Shown here in pieces: positions 1-5,465 of a stretch of 8,365 bases of DNA. Both the position numbers and the translations under genes were made by a program. The DNA comes from an uncultured Haloferula sp. (GTDB lineage: Bacteria > Verrucomicrobiota > Verrucomicrobiae > Verrucomicrobiales > Akkermansiaceae): the NCBI GenBank assembly GCA_946885645.1, contig CAMPGU010000181.1, positions 1 through 8,365 of the forward strand, given 5' to 3'. Below the pieces are notes generated by a model that was given only the letters and a program-made list of their open reading frames with translations, ran no database searches and had not been told where the DNA came from. Every line of letters begins with the position of its first letter. Position 1 is the first letter of the stretch.

Positions 1-4
1 GGTC

Positions 5-36
5 AAGGAAAAGGCCCGGTAGTCGGGAAATGGGCC
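5..36 (-). terminator. Candidate intrinsic terminator after xseA
   Basis: Read on the minus strand, GGCCC (36-32) can pair with GGGCC (17-13), and a smaller alternative hairpin is CCCG (27-24) with CGGG (18-15). Either is followed at once by a T-rich run, TTTTCCTT. It lies about 80 nt past the xseA stop codon, in the right orientation for the leftward unit. The stem is short and the T-run is interrupted, so this is a moderate call. A second dyad (CCTCGCT at 54-60 with AGCGAGG at 77-83) lies between it and the stop codon but has no T-run. I see no gene in 1-114. Confidence 0.4.
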
Positions 37-114
37 GCAAACGTGTGCAAACCCCTCGCTTTCGGCAAAACCCGCGAGCGAGGCGGGCCTGCCGCCCTTT
101 CTTTCGCGGAGCGG

Positions 115-1482
115 TCAATCGGTCGCCACGCTGCGGATGACCCCGTCCTTCACCTTGGTCACGATCTCGTCGCCCGCTGCCACGTCTGCCTGCGAGCGGA
201 TGATCCGGCCGTAGGAATCCATTGCGATCGAGAATCCGCGCTCGAAGGCCGACTCCGGGCCGAGGGTGCGGAGCATCGACTTCAACCGGGTGAGGCGCTG
301 GTCCGTGTGCTCCAGCCGCCGGGTTGCCGCCCGCTCGAGCTGGCTGCGCAGGCGCGCCAGGTGATCCAGCCGGAGCTGCATCTGCCGGGCCGGATGGTGG
401 ATCGCCAGCGTCCGCGCCAGCTCCTTCAAGTGCTGCCCGCGATCCCTCAGGATGCCCTCCGCCGCCGAGTTCAGACGAGCCCGCGCGGAATCGATCCGCA
501 TCGCGGGCTCGCGCAGAAGCCGCTCGCCCCCGCGGGAGAGAACTCCGCGGCGCAGGTTGTCCAGAGTGTAGGCCAGCCGCTCCAGGCGCTCGCCGGCGCG
601 GCGGGAAAGCCGGCGCTTCAGGACGCCCAGCCGGGTGCGGAGCTGTTCCCCATCCGGCACCGCGAGTTCCGCGGCGGCGCTGGGCGTGGGAGCGCGAAGG
701 TCCGCAACGAAATCCGCGATCGTGAAATCGATCTCATGGCCCACGGCGGAGATGACCGGAATAGGACAGGCGGCAATGGCCCGGGCCACCACCTCCTCGT
801 TAAAGTTCCACAGGTCTTCGATCGATCCGCCGCCCCGGCCGATGATCAGGACATCGCAGGAGGGCAGGCCGTGACACTCCGGATCGGCCAGGCAGTTGAT
901 CGCCCGGGCGATCTCCCTTTCCGCGCCTCTGCCCTGCACGCGCACCGGGTAAAGCACCGGCTGGACCCAGGGCGCACGGCGCTCCAGGACATTGAGGATG
1001 TCGCGGATCGCCGCCCCGGTGTCGGAGGTGACGATGCCGACGACCTTGGGGAAAGGTGGCAGCGGCTTCTTCCGCTCGGGATCGAAAAGGCCCTCCGCCT
1101 GGAGCTTGCGTTTCAGCGCCTCGAAGCGCGCCTGCAGTTCCCCTGCACCCGCGCGCTCGACCCGCTGCACGATGATCTGGAGTTGCCCGCGCGCTTCATA
1201 GACGCTGGGCTCCGCGAAGGCCCGCACCTTCGCCCCGTCCTCGATCGCTTCCGAGCCCGGTTTCTTCCGCGCCCCGAACATCGCGCACTGGATCTGTGCG
1301 CCATCGTCTTTCAGCGAGAAATACCAGTGGCCGCTCGCCTGCTTCTTGAGATTGGAGACCTCCCCCTCCACCCACAGCTCGCCCAGCTCGATTTCGAGCA
1401 GGTTTTTCATCCGCCGCACCAGTTGCGTCACGGAGAGCGCCTTCGGCGCCGGAGTCGGCTTCGGTGTGAAGAGATCGTCCAC
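115..1482 (-). CDS. xseA: Exodeoxyribonuclease VII large subunit
   Basis: This is the catalytic large subunit of exonuclease VII, a cytoplasmic nuclease that degrades single-stranded DNA from both ends in repair. From the chosen GTG the protein has 455 residues, almost the same as E. coli XseA. An OB-fold domain spans about 15-110, with WVEGEVSNL at 37-45 and SGHWYFSLKD at 50-59. The catalytic domain follows: GIVTSDTGAAIRDI at 149-162, IIGRGGGSIEDLWNFNEE at 213-230 and AVGHEIDFTIADFVADLRAP at 246-265. An arginine- and leucine-rich, coiled-coil-like stretch covers about 280-410, and the family's C-terminal GFSI motif is at 416-419. The reading frame stays open to 1671, but that extension overlaps the DUF2721 gene and has no XseA-like sequence. 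GTG at 1482 is the only good start in the 17-nt gap region; the first ATG (residue 25) would cut into the OB fold. No clear Shine-Dalgarno sequence precedes it. The stop is TGA at 117-115. No xseB (small subunit) is visible downstream within the window. Confidence 0.95.
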   Translation of the reverse strand: MDDLFTPKPTPAPKALSVTQLVRRMKNLLEIELGELWVEGEVSNLKKQASGHWYFSLKDDGAQIQCAMFGARKKPGSEAIEDGAKVRAFAEPSVYEARGQLQIIVQRVERAGAGELQARFEALKRKLQAEGLFDPERKKPLPPFPKVVGIVTSDTGAAIRDILNVLERRAPWVQPVLYPVRVQGRGAEREIARAINCLADPECHGLPSCDVLIIGRGGGSIEDLWNFNEEVVARAIAACPIPVISAVGHEIDFTIADFVADLRAPTPSAAAELAVPDGEQLRTRLGVLKRRLSRRAGERLERLAYTLDNLRRGVLSRGGERLLREPAMRIDSARARLNSAAEGILRDRGQHLKELARTLAIHHPARQMQLRLDHLARLRSQLERAATRRLEHTDQRLTRLKSMLRTLGPESAFERGFSIAMDSYGRIIRSQADVAAGDEIVTKVKDGVIRSVATD

Positions 1483-1496
1483 GGGCTCAGGATGGG

Positions 1497-1526
1497 CTTT
1501 TACCGCCGGTCTTCCACCGCATTCAA
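1497..1526 (-). promoter_or_regulatory. Possible internal promoter for xseA
   Basis: On the minus strand, TTGAAT (1526-1521) and TAAAAG (1502-1497) are separated by 18 nt. This is a fair match to a sigma70-type promoter about 15 nt upstream of the xseA GTG. The elements lie inside the last codons and stop of the DUF2721 gene, so they could equally be coding-sequence coincidence. An 8-bp inverted repeat (CTCAGGAT 1486-1493 with ATCCTGAG 1531-1538) surrounds the same junction. Confidence 0.2.
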
Positions 1527-1895
1527 CAGAATCCTGAGTGCGCCGCCGGAGATCCACACCTCGTAGCACAGGCAGGCCAGGGAGGCACCCATCAGCAGCA
1601 GCGCGACGGTGAAGGATGGGACAGCGATGCCCTGCATGTTTCCGATCACCGCCACCATGGAGACCACGCAAAGAAACAGGCTGAAGGCACCGAAGAGCTG
1701 CATGCCGCGGATCAAGGTCAGGCGGCGGCGGAGGTTGTCGATCTGCGCGCGCAGGAGTTCGTCGCCCTTTTCCAGCCAGTCCTTGTGAAGCTGGCGGATC
1801 AACGCGGAGAGGTGGAGGAAGCGGTTGGTGAAGGACAGGAAGAGCAGGCTGATCGCGGGGAAGAGCAGGGCGGGCGTGGAGACTTCGAGGGTCAC
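1500..1895 (-). CDS. DUF2721-type small membrane protein
   Basis: A 131-residue inner-membrane protein of unknown function that I recognise as DUF2721-like. The typical layout is present. The first helix is at about 5-25, with PAISLLFLSFTNRF at 13-26, then an arginine- and leucine-rich cytoplasmic-type segment (LIRQL at 32-36, DNLRRRLTLIRGM at 53-65). Helix two is at about 66-88 and helix three at about 93-115, ending in YEVWISGGALRILL at 111-124. The frame is open far upstream to 2441, but that part is antisense to the ABC gene and lacks family similarity. GTG at 1895 is preferred: it gives a natural N-terminus (TLEVSTPALLF) and lies exactly where transcription from the 1903-1931 promoter should begin. 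A GTG at 1904 would add three residues but overlaps the -10 element. It ends 17 nt before xseA and is probably co-transcribed with it. No biochemical role can be assigned. Confidence 0.8.
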   Translation of the reverse strand: MTLEVSTPALLFPAISLLFLSFTNRFLHLSALIRQLHKDWLEKGDELLRAQIDNLRRRLTLIRGMQLFGAFSLFLCVVSMVAVIGNMQGIAVPSFTVALLLMGASLACLCYEVWISGGALRILLNAVEDRR

Positions 1896-1902
1896 GGCTC
1901 GC

Positions 1903-1931
1903 ACCCTAGCCGCACCGGCGCGGACTGGCAA
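1903..1931 (-). promoter_or_regulatory. Sigma70-like promoter, probably leaderless
   Basis: On the minus strand, TTGCCA (1931-1926; 5 of 6 bases of the -35 consensus) is followed by a 17-nt spacer and TAGGGT (1908-1903; first, second and last bases of the -10 consensus). Only seven nucleotides separate the -10 element from the GTG of the DUF2721 gene at 1895, so the transcript should start at or beside the start codon. The TAGGG could be read instead as a weak Shine-Dalgarno sequence, spaced 8 nt from the GTG, but the matching -35 at ideal distance favours a promoter. Confidence 0.5.
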
Positions 1932-1995
1932 CCGCATGGCAGGCAAGCTTTTTCGTCCGGTCCGGCCCTTAGTTCCGGGCTTGCCGCGGGGGCCC

Positions 1996-2014
1996 GGCGG
2001 GGGGAACCTCCGCC
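1996..2014 (+). promoter_or_regulatory. GC-rich hairpin in ABC transporter leader
   Basis: GGCGGGGG (1996-2003) can pair with CCTCCGCC (2007-2014), with one G-T wobble and a three-base loop, ending 7 nt before the ATG at 2022. A second dyad lies just upstream (CCGGGC 1975-1980 with GCCCGG 1992-1997) and overlaps it slightly, so the two are mutually exclusive in part. The only purine-rich, Shine-Dalgarno-like tract (the G-run at 1999-2004) is inside the stem. Such a structure may lower translation initiation. It could also simply reflect local GC richness. Confidence 0.4.
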
Positions 2015-2021
2015 CCCACGG

Positions 2022-3902
2022 ATGAAGAAATTCTACCCCTACTTCAGATACCTCGCCGGTGTCAGGAGCACTTTCATTGCCGGTGTTACGGCCGGTATCG
2101 TCTTCGCCGTTGCAAGCGGCTTCGGGTTTCCCCTCATGGTGAAGACCGTCTTTCCGGTGATCTTCGGAAAGACCGAAAGGATCGTCGAAGTGCGCGAGGC
2201 CGTCGGCCGCTCCATGGGGCCCGCGGAGGCGGACGAACTCCTGAATAGGGCTTTCGAGGACGAGATGGCCACCTTCCGCAAGACGGAGGAACTGCGGGGC
2301 TACTTCGCGACCAAGGTGGGGGAGGAGAACGCCCCCCGCGCCATCCTCATCGCGGCCTGTGCGATCATTCCGCTCGCGGCATTCATCCGCGGCATCGCGG
2401 GCTTCCTGAATGTCTATTGGGTTACCGCGGCCGGATTGCATGTCCTGCGCGAGATCCAGCAGTCCGTCTTCGTGAAGCTGCAGCGGCTTCCCCTCGGGTT
2501 TTTCAGCGGGCGCAAGACCGGCGACCTGATCAGCCGCGTTATTTCGGACTCGAACATGCTGCAGGGCGTTGTCACCACGATCTCCAATGATCTGATCAAG
2601 CAGCCCTTCACCTTGGTCGGCGCGCTGGTCTTCCTGATTTCAGACAGCATTCAGAACAAGGACTCTTTCTTCCTGCTGATCTGCCTGCTCAGCATCCCGG
2701 TGGTGGTGGTCCCCATCCGCTTCATCGGCAAGCGCCTGATGCGGAAAGCCGCCCACATGCAGCGCGAATCCGGCGACAACTCCGCGGTTCTCGCCGAAAC
2801 GCTCGGTGCCACCCGCGAGATCCGCGCCTTCAATCTGGAGGAAATGATGGGGAACCGCTTTCTGGACGGCATCGCCCGCTGGACGAAGTTCCACCTGAAG
2901 GTCATCAAATACCGCTACCTCACCCCGCCGTTTATCGAAATGGTGGCCGCCGCGGTCGTGGCCTTTGCCCTCGGCTACGGGGCTTCGAAAGGCCTCTCCT
3001 TGGAGCGTTTCATGGGCGTCGTGACGGCGCTCTACATGTGCTACGACCCGATGAAGAAGCTCGGGGAAATCCACAACCGGATGAAACAGGGCGAAGCCTC
3101 GCTCGATCGTCTGGAAGTCATTCTGAAGGCGGAGGAAGGCGTGGTCGATCCGGCGAATCCGGTTCACATCCGCAAGGTGGAAGGACGTCTTTCTTTCCAA
3201 GGGGTGGAGTTCTCCTACGGCGACAATCCGGCCCTGCACGGCATCTCGCTGGAGGTTCCCGCCGGGCAGGTCGTCGCGCTCGTGGGACCTTCGGGCGCGG
3301 GCAAGACCACCTTCGCGAGCCTCGTGCCGCGCTTCTACGACCCCACGGCGGGAAAGATCACCTTGGACGGCGTGGACATCCGGGATCTCCGCCTGAGGGA
3401 CCTGCGCGACCATATTACCATCGTGCCGCAGGAGGCGGTGCTCTTCGCGGGTACCATCTTTGAAAACATCCGCCTCGGCCGCATGAGCGCCACGGAGGAG
3501 GAGGTGAAGGAGGCCGCCCGCCAGGCGCACGCGCACGATTTCATCGTCGATCTGCCGCAGGGCTACGAGACGCAGGTGGGCGAGCGCGGCGCGCAGCTCT
3601 CCGGCGGCCAGAAGCAGCGCATCTCCATCGCCCGCGCCTTCCTGAAGAACGCGCCGGTGCTGATCCTCGACGAAGCCACCTCCGCGCTGGATGCGGGGGC
3701 GGAAGCCCGCATTCAGGAGGAACTCGCCAGCCTCGCCAAGGGGCGCACCACCTTCATCATCGCGCACCGGTTCAGTACCATCCGCATTGCCGACCGCATC
3801 CTTGTCTTCGAGCAGGGCCGCATCGTTGGCGACGGCACCTTCCAAGAGCTGGAAGCGAAGCACGACATGTTCCGCAGCCTGCTGGAAATGCAGCGGCATT
3901 GA
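2022..3902 (+). CDS. MsbA-like ABC exporter, half transporter
   Basis: A 626-residue fused membrane-plus-ATPase subunit that should homodimerise in the inner membrane and export a lipid, glycolipid or peptide using ATP. The membrane domain has six likely helices (about 16-40, 106-133, 194-210, 215-235, 302-322, 328-341). All nucleotide-binding motifs are intact: aromatic A-loop Y399, Walker A GPSGAGKTT at 422-430 with K428, Q-loop Q470, signature LSGGQ at 526-530, Walker B ending in D550 and E551, and H-loop H582. Sequence and layout resemble lipid A/glycolipid flippases of the MsbA family, but the substrate cannot be read from sequence. It is longer than the usual ~580 residues because a charged segment of about 65 residues, rich in Glu and Arg, separates helices 1 and 2. 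ATG at 2022 is chosen because upstream codons are intergenic and the membrane domain begins right after it. It stands alone on the plus strand: divergent from the DUF2721-xseA unit and convergent with the acylation operon. No strong promoter was found. Confidence 0.93.
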   Translation: MKKFYPYFRYLAGVRSTFIAGVTAGIVFAVASGFGFPLMVKTVFPVIFGKTERIVEVREAVGRSMGPAEADELLNRAFEDEMATFRKTEELRGYFATKVGEENAPRAILIAACAIIPLAAFIRGIAGFLNVYWVTAAGLHVLREIQQSVFVKLQRLPLGFFSGRKTGDLISRVISDSNMLQGVVTTISNDLIKQPFTLVGALVFLISDSIQNKDSFFLLICLLSIPVVVVPIRFIGKRLMRKAAHMQRESGDNSAVLAETLGATREIRAFNLEEMMGNRFLDGIARWTKFHLKVIKYRYLTPPFIEMVAAAVVAFALGYGASKGLSLERFMGVVTALYMCYDPMKKLGEIHNRMKQGEASLDRLEVILKAEEGVVDPANPVHIRKVEGRLSFQGVEFSYGDNPALHGISLEVPAGQVVALVGPSGAGKTTFASLVPRFYDPTAGKITLDGVDIRDLRLRDLRDHITIVPQEAVLFAGTIFENIRLGRMSATEEEVKEAARQAHAHDFIVDLPQGYETQVGERGAQLSGGQKQRISIARAFLKNAPVLILDEATSALDAGAEARIQEELASLAKGRTTFIIAHRFSTIRIADRILVFEQGRIVGDGTFQELEAKHDMFRSLLEMQRH

Positions 3903-3904
3903 GG

Positions 3905-3975
3905 CCCCGCAGGCTGAGGCCCCCGTAGGCGCGCTGGTGACAGCGCGAGGGCCGGTTGCTGGCTGGCGGGCTGAG
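3905..3975 (+). repeat. REP-like repeat, subtype A copy 1
   Basis: First of two 71-bp direct repeats with a period of 93; it starts only two bases after the ABC gene stop codon. Its centre is GTAGG followed by the hairpin CGCGCTG (3930-3936), loop GTGA (3937-3940), CAGCGCG (3941-3947). An outer GGCCC (3918-3922) can also pair with GGGCC (3949-3953). It matches copy 2 except for three bases. Confidence 0.85.
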
Positions 3976-3997
3976 AGGGAGTCGCCTGCTTTCTGGT

Positions 3998-4068
3998 CCC
4001 CGTAGGCTGAGGCCCCCGTAGGCGCGCTGGTGACAGCGCGAGGGCCGGTTCCTGGCTAGCGGGCTGAG
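3998..4068 (+). repeat. REP-like repeat, subtype A copy 2
   Basis: Second 71-bp copy, differing from the first at three positions, none of them in the hairpin (stem 4023-4029 and 4034-4040, loop GTGA 4030-4033). The 22-bp spacer before it and the sequence after it also resemble each other (CGCCTGCT in both), so the original duplicated unit may have been the full 93 bp. Identical hairpins with slightly diverged flanks suggest a fairly recent duplication or maintained structure. Confidence 0.85.
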
Positions 4069-4072
4069 GAAT

Positions 4073-4116
4073 CCGCCTGCTCCCTATCGCGTTCTCACGA
4101 ACGCGCCTACATCGGC
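4073..4116 (-). repeat. REP-like repeat, subtype B copy 1
   Basis: First of two back-to-back 44-bp units. It carries the perfect hairpin CGCGTTC (4088-4094), loop TCAC (4095-4098), GAACGCG (4099-4105). Read on the minus strand it begins with GTAGG, has loop GTGA and ends in GGG, as subtype A does on the plus strand. It is therefore the same family in the opposite orientation, with the inner three stem pairs changed. Confidence 0.85.
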
Positions 4117-4160
4117 CCGCCCGCTCCCTATCGCGTTCTCACGAACGCGCCTACATCGGC
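4117..4160 (-). repeat. REP-like repeat, subtype B copy 2
   Basis: Second 44-bp unit, joined directly to the first and differing by one base. The hairpin lies at 4132-4149. It is followed by one extra copy of a 10-bp end segment (CTACATCGGC at 4151-4160 and again at 4161-4170), a small direct repeat that runs to within five bases of the next gene's stop codon. Confidence 0.85.
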
Positions 4161-4174
4161 CTACATCGGCTGCC

Positions 4175-5461
4175 TCAGAATTCCTGGGCGCCTTCCGGTG
4201 CCTTCTCGTTCGTCCGGCCGCTGGACTTGTAGCTGTTGATGGCCTCCACCATCCACTGGAACTGGTCCGGGTGGCGCTTCTGGAACTCCTGGTAGCCGGC
4301 CTTCAGGCCGTCCAGCCGCTGCTGCAGGTTCGCGGCAGTGAGTTTTACCCCGTAATCGGCGGCGGGGCCTTCGGTGGGCCAGCCCATCATGCGGGCGAGC
4401 ATCACGTCGCCCAGTGCTTTGCGGGCATGCGTGCCGTCGAGCCACCAGTGCATGCGGCCCTCGTTGGTGGTCGGGAGAGGCTCGCAGTTCAGCTCGTGAT
4501 AATCGTTGAAGTCCCAGATCTCCGCAAGAGGGGCGTCGGGATGGGCGGCATTCGAGTCTTCGACCAGCTTCACCAGCGTCCCGCGGTCGGTGGAGAAAGC
4601 GGGGTCGGGATCACCGGAATAATGATAGACGCTGATGTAGGTCGAGTGGTTCGGCGGGATGACGATCTTCACCGCCACCTTGCGGGTTTTGCAGTCTTCG
4701 AGGATCTGCTTCGTCAGGCGGATCTTTTCGGGATCGGCCGGCACGATGCCGCCGTTCTTCTCGGCGATGGTCGAGCGTCGGCGCGAGCCCTTCATGGCGT
4801 GAGGTATCGCGTCGCGGCGCATGCCCGCCGCCACCCTGTCCTTGTCCTGGTGCCGCAAGCGGTGGCCCTGCGGGGTATATTCGGGTAAAACGAAGCCCGG
4901 CTCATGGCGCTCGTTCCAATAGCCGAGCGTTTTCATCGCGCTCTCAAAGGTGGAGACTCCCGCCACGTAGCGGAGTTCGCGCTCGACCGCCTCACCCTTC
5001 GGGTTGAAGGGGGATTCCATGTAGCCCGTCGTGCGGATCCCGCTGCCGGAGCCGCTCAGATCGCCCAGGTCGATACCTACCACCGCGAGTTCCAGCGGGC
5101 AGTGTTTCAGGGTGTAGCGCACGATGCCCGCCGTTTCCGGCAGGGTGCCCGCGCTCACCGCGAGATTCACCGCCGGCTTGCCCCACTGCGGCAGCATCGG
5201 GTCGAAGGCGATGTCCGCCCGCGAGGAACCGAAGAAGGCGACCTTCCATGGGGCCGAGCGGGCGATGCCCGCCTTGCCGGTGCGCTGCTGGCGATAGATC
5301 GGGCGGTATTCCGCGAATTTCTCGTCGGTCCACGGGGTCGGCGTGACCCAGAGCGGATTGATCCAGGTGTTGAAGGCCGTGAAGACCACGAGGATGCCTG
5401 CGGCGATTCCGAGGATCACGCGGTTGAACTTCCGGAAGGGCTTTGGACGCAGTCCCGGCAT
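4175..5461 (-). CDS. Membrane-anchored SGNH-like acylation partner protein
   Basis: A 428-residue protein with a short basic N-terminus and one hydrophobic anchor at about 14-32, followed by a large periplasmic domain. The domain looks like a divergent SGNH-hydrolase fold of the kind that partners MBOAT proteins (AlgJ/AlgX, PatB and DltD play this role in known systems). A Ser motif VAFFGSSR lies at 74-81, IPPNH at 268-272, and WWLDGTH at 339-345 supplies an Asp and His spaced like the catalytic Asp-X-X-His of that fold. The expected job is to transfer an acyl group, most often acetyl, to a periplasmic or exported polysaccharide; the glycan is unknown. Its ATG lies four bases after the TGA of the upstream MBOAT gene, so translation is probably coupled. 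Family-level assignment to AlgJ, DltD or another clade is not possible by eye. The C-terminal 60 residues are charged and helix-like, with no recognised domain. It could instead be a non-catalytic scaffold. Confidence 0.75.
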   Translation of the reverse strand: MPGLRPKPFRKFNRVILGIAAGILVVFTAFNTWINPLWVTPTPWTDEKFAEYRPIYRQQRTGKAGIARSAPWKVAFFGSSRADIAFDPMLPQWGKPAVNLAVSAGTLPETAGIVRYTLKHCPLELAVVGIDLGDLSGSGSGIRTTGYMESPFNPKGEAVERELRYVAGVSTFESAMKTLGYWNERHEPGFVLPEYTPQGHRLRHQDKDRVAAGMRRDAIPHAMKGSRRRSTIAEKNGGIVPADPEKIRLTKQILEDCKTRKVAVKIVIPPNHSTYISVYHYSGDPDPAFSTDRGTLVKLVEDSNAAHPDAPLAEIWDFNDYHELNCEPLPTTNEGRMHWWLDGTHARKALGDVMLARMMGWPTEGPAADYGVKLTAANLQQRLDGLKAGYQEFQKRHPDQFQWMVEAINSYKSSGRTNEKAPEGAQEF

Positions 5462-5465
5462 AAGA

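Larger units (their letters stand above)
3903..4174. other. Convergent intergenic region filled with REP-like repeats
   Basis: These 272 bases separate the stop codons of two convergent genes and hold no credible gene. They consist almost wholly of two repeat sets, described separately: two 71-bp direct repeats and two 44-bp tandem repeats, each copy carrying a perfect 7-bp stem with a 4-base loop. The palindromes lie at 3930-3947, 4023-4040, 4088-4105 and 4132-4149. None is followed by a clean T-run, so they are not classic intrinsic terminators. Stable hairpins in a convergent gap could still help end transcription or protect 3' mRNA ends. Confidence 0.85.

Noticed and set aside
43..1566. 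A 507-codon open frame on the plus strand opposite xseA
   Set aside because: It is antisense to a clear, full-length XseA. The translation has no recognisable domain and a composition typical of a shadow frame.
1483..1671. Upstream extension of xseA to 518 residues
   Set aside because: It overlaps the DUF2721 gene out of frame, and the added sequence is unlike any XseA N-terminus; GTG at 1482 gives the normal family length.
1896..2441. Upstream extension of the DUF2721 gene to a 313-residue protein
   Set aside because: The extra 182 residues run through the divergent promoter region and antisense to the ABC gene, lack family similarity, and would place the promoter inside the gene.
2640..3899. 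A 419-codon minus-strand frame inside the ABC exporter
   Set aside because: It covers the intact, motif-complete ABC coding sequence and reads as Arg/His/Glu-rich antisense.
3691..4005. A 104-codon plus-strand frame crossing into the repeat region
   Set aside because: It begins inside the ABC gene in another frame, shows shadow-type composition and has no start signal of its own.
3905..4170. CRISPR array
   Set aside because: The repeats are only two plus two in opposite orientations, with unequal units and no set of unique, equal-length spacers; there are no cas genes. They fit REP-like elements.
3903..4174. Bidirectional intrinsic terminator
   Set aside because: The hairpins are strong, but no T-run follows any of them on either strand, so intrinsic termination cannot be claimed from sequence.
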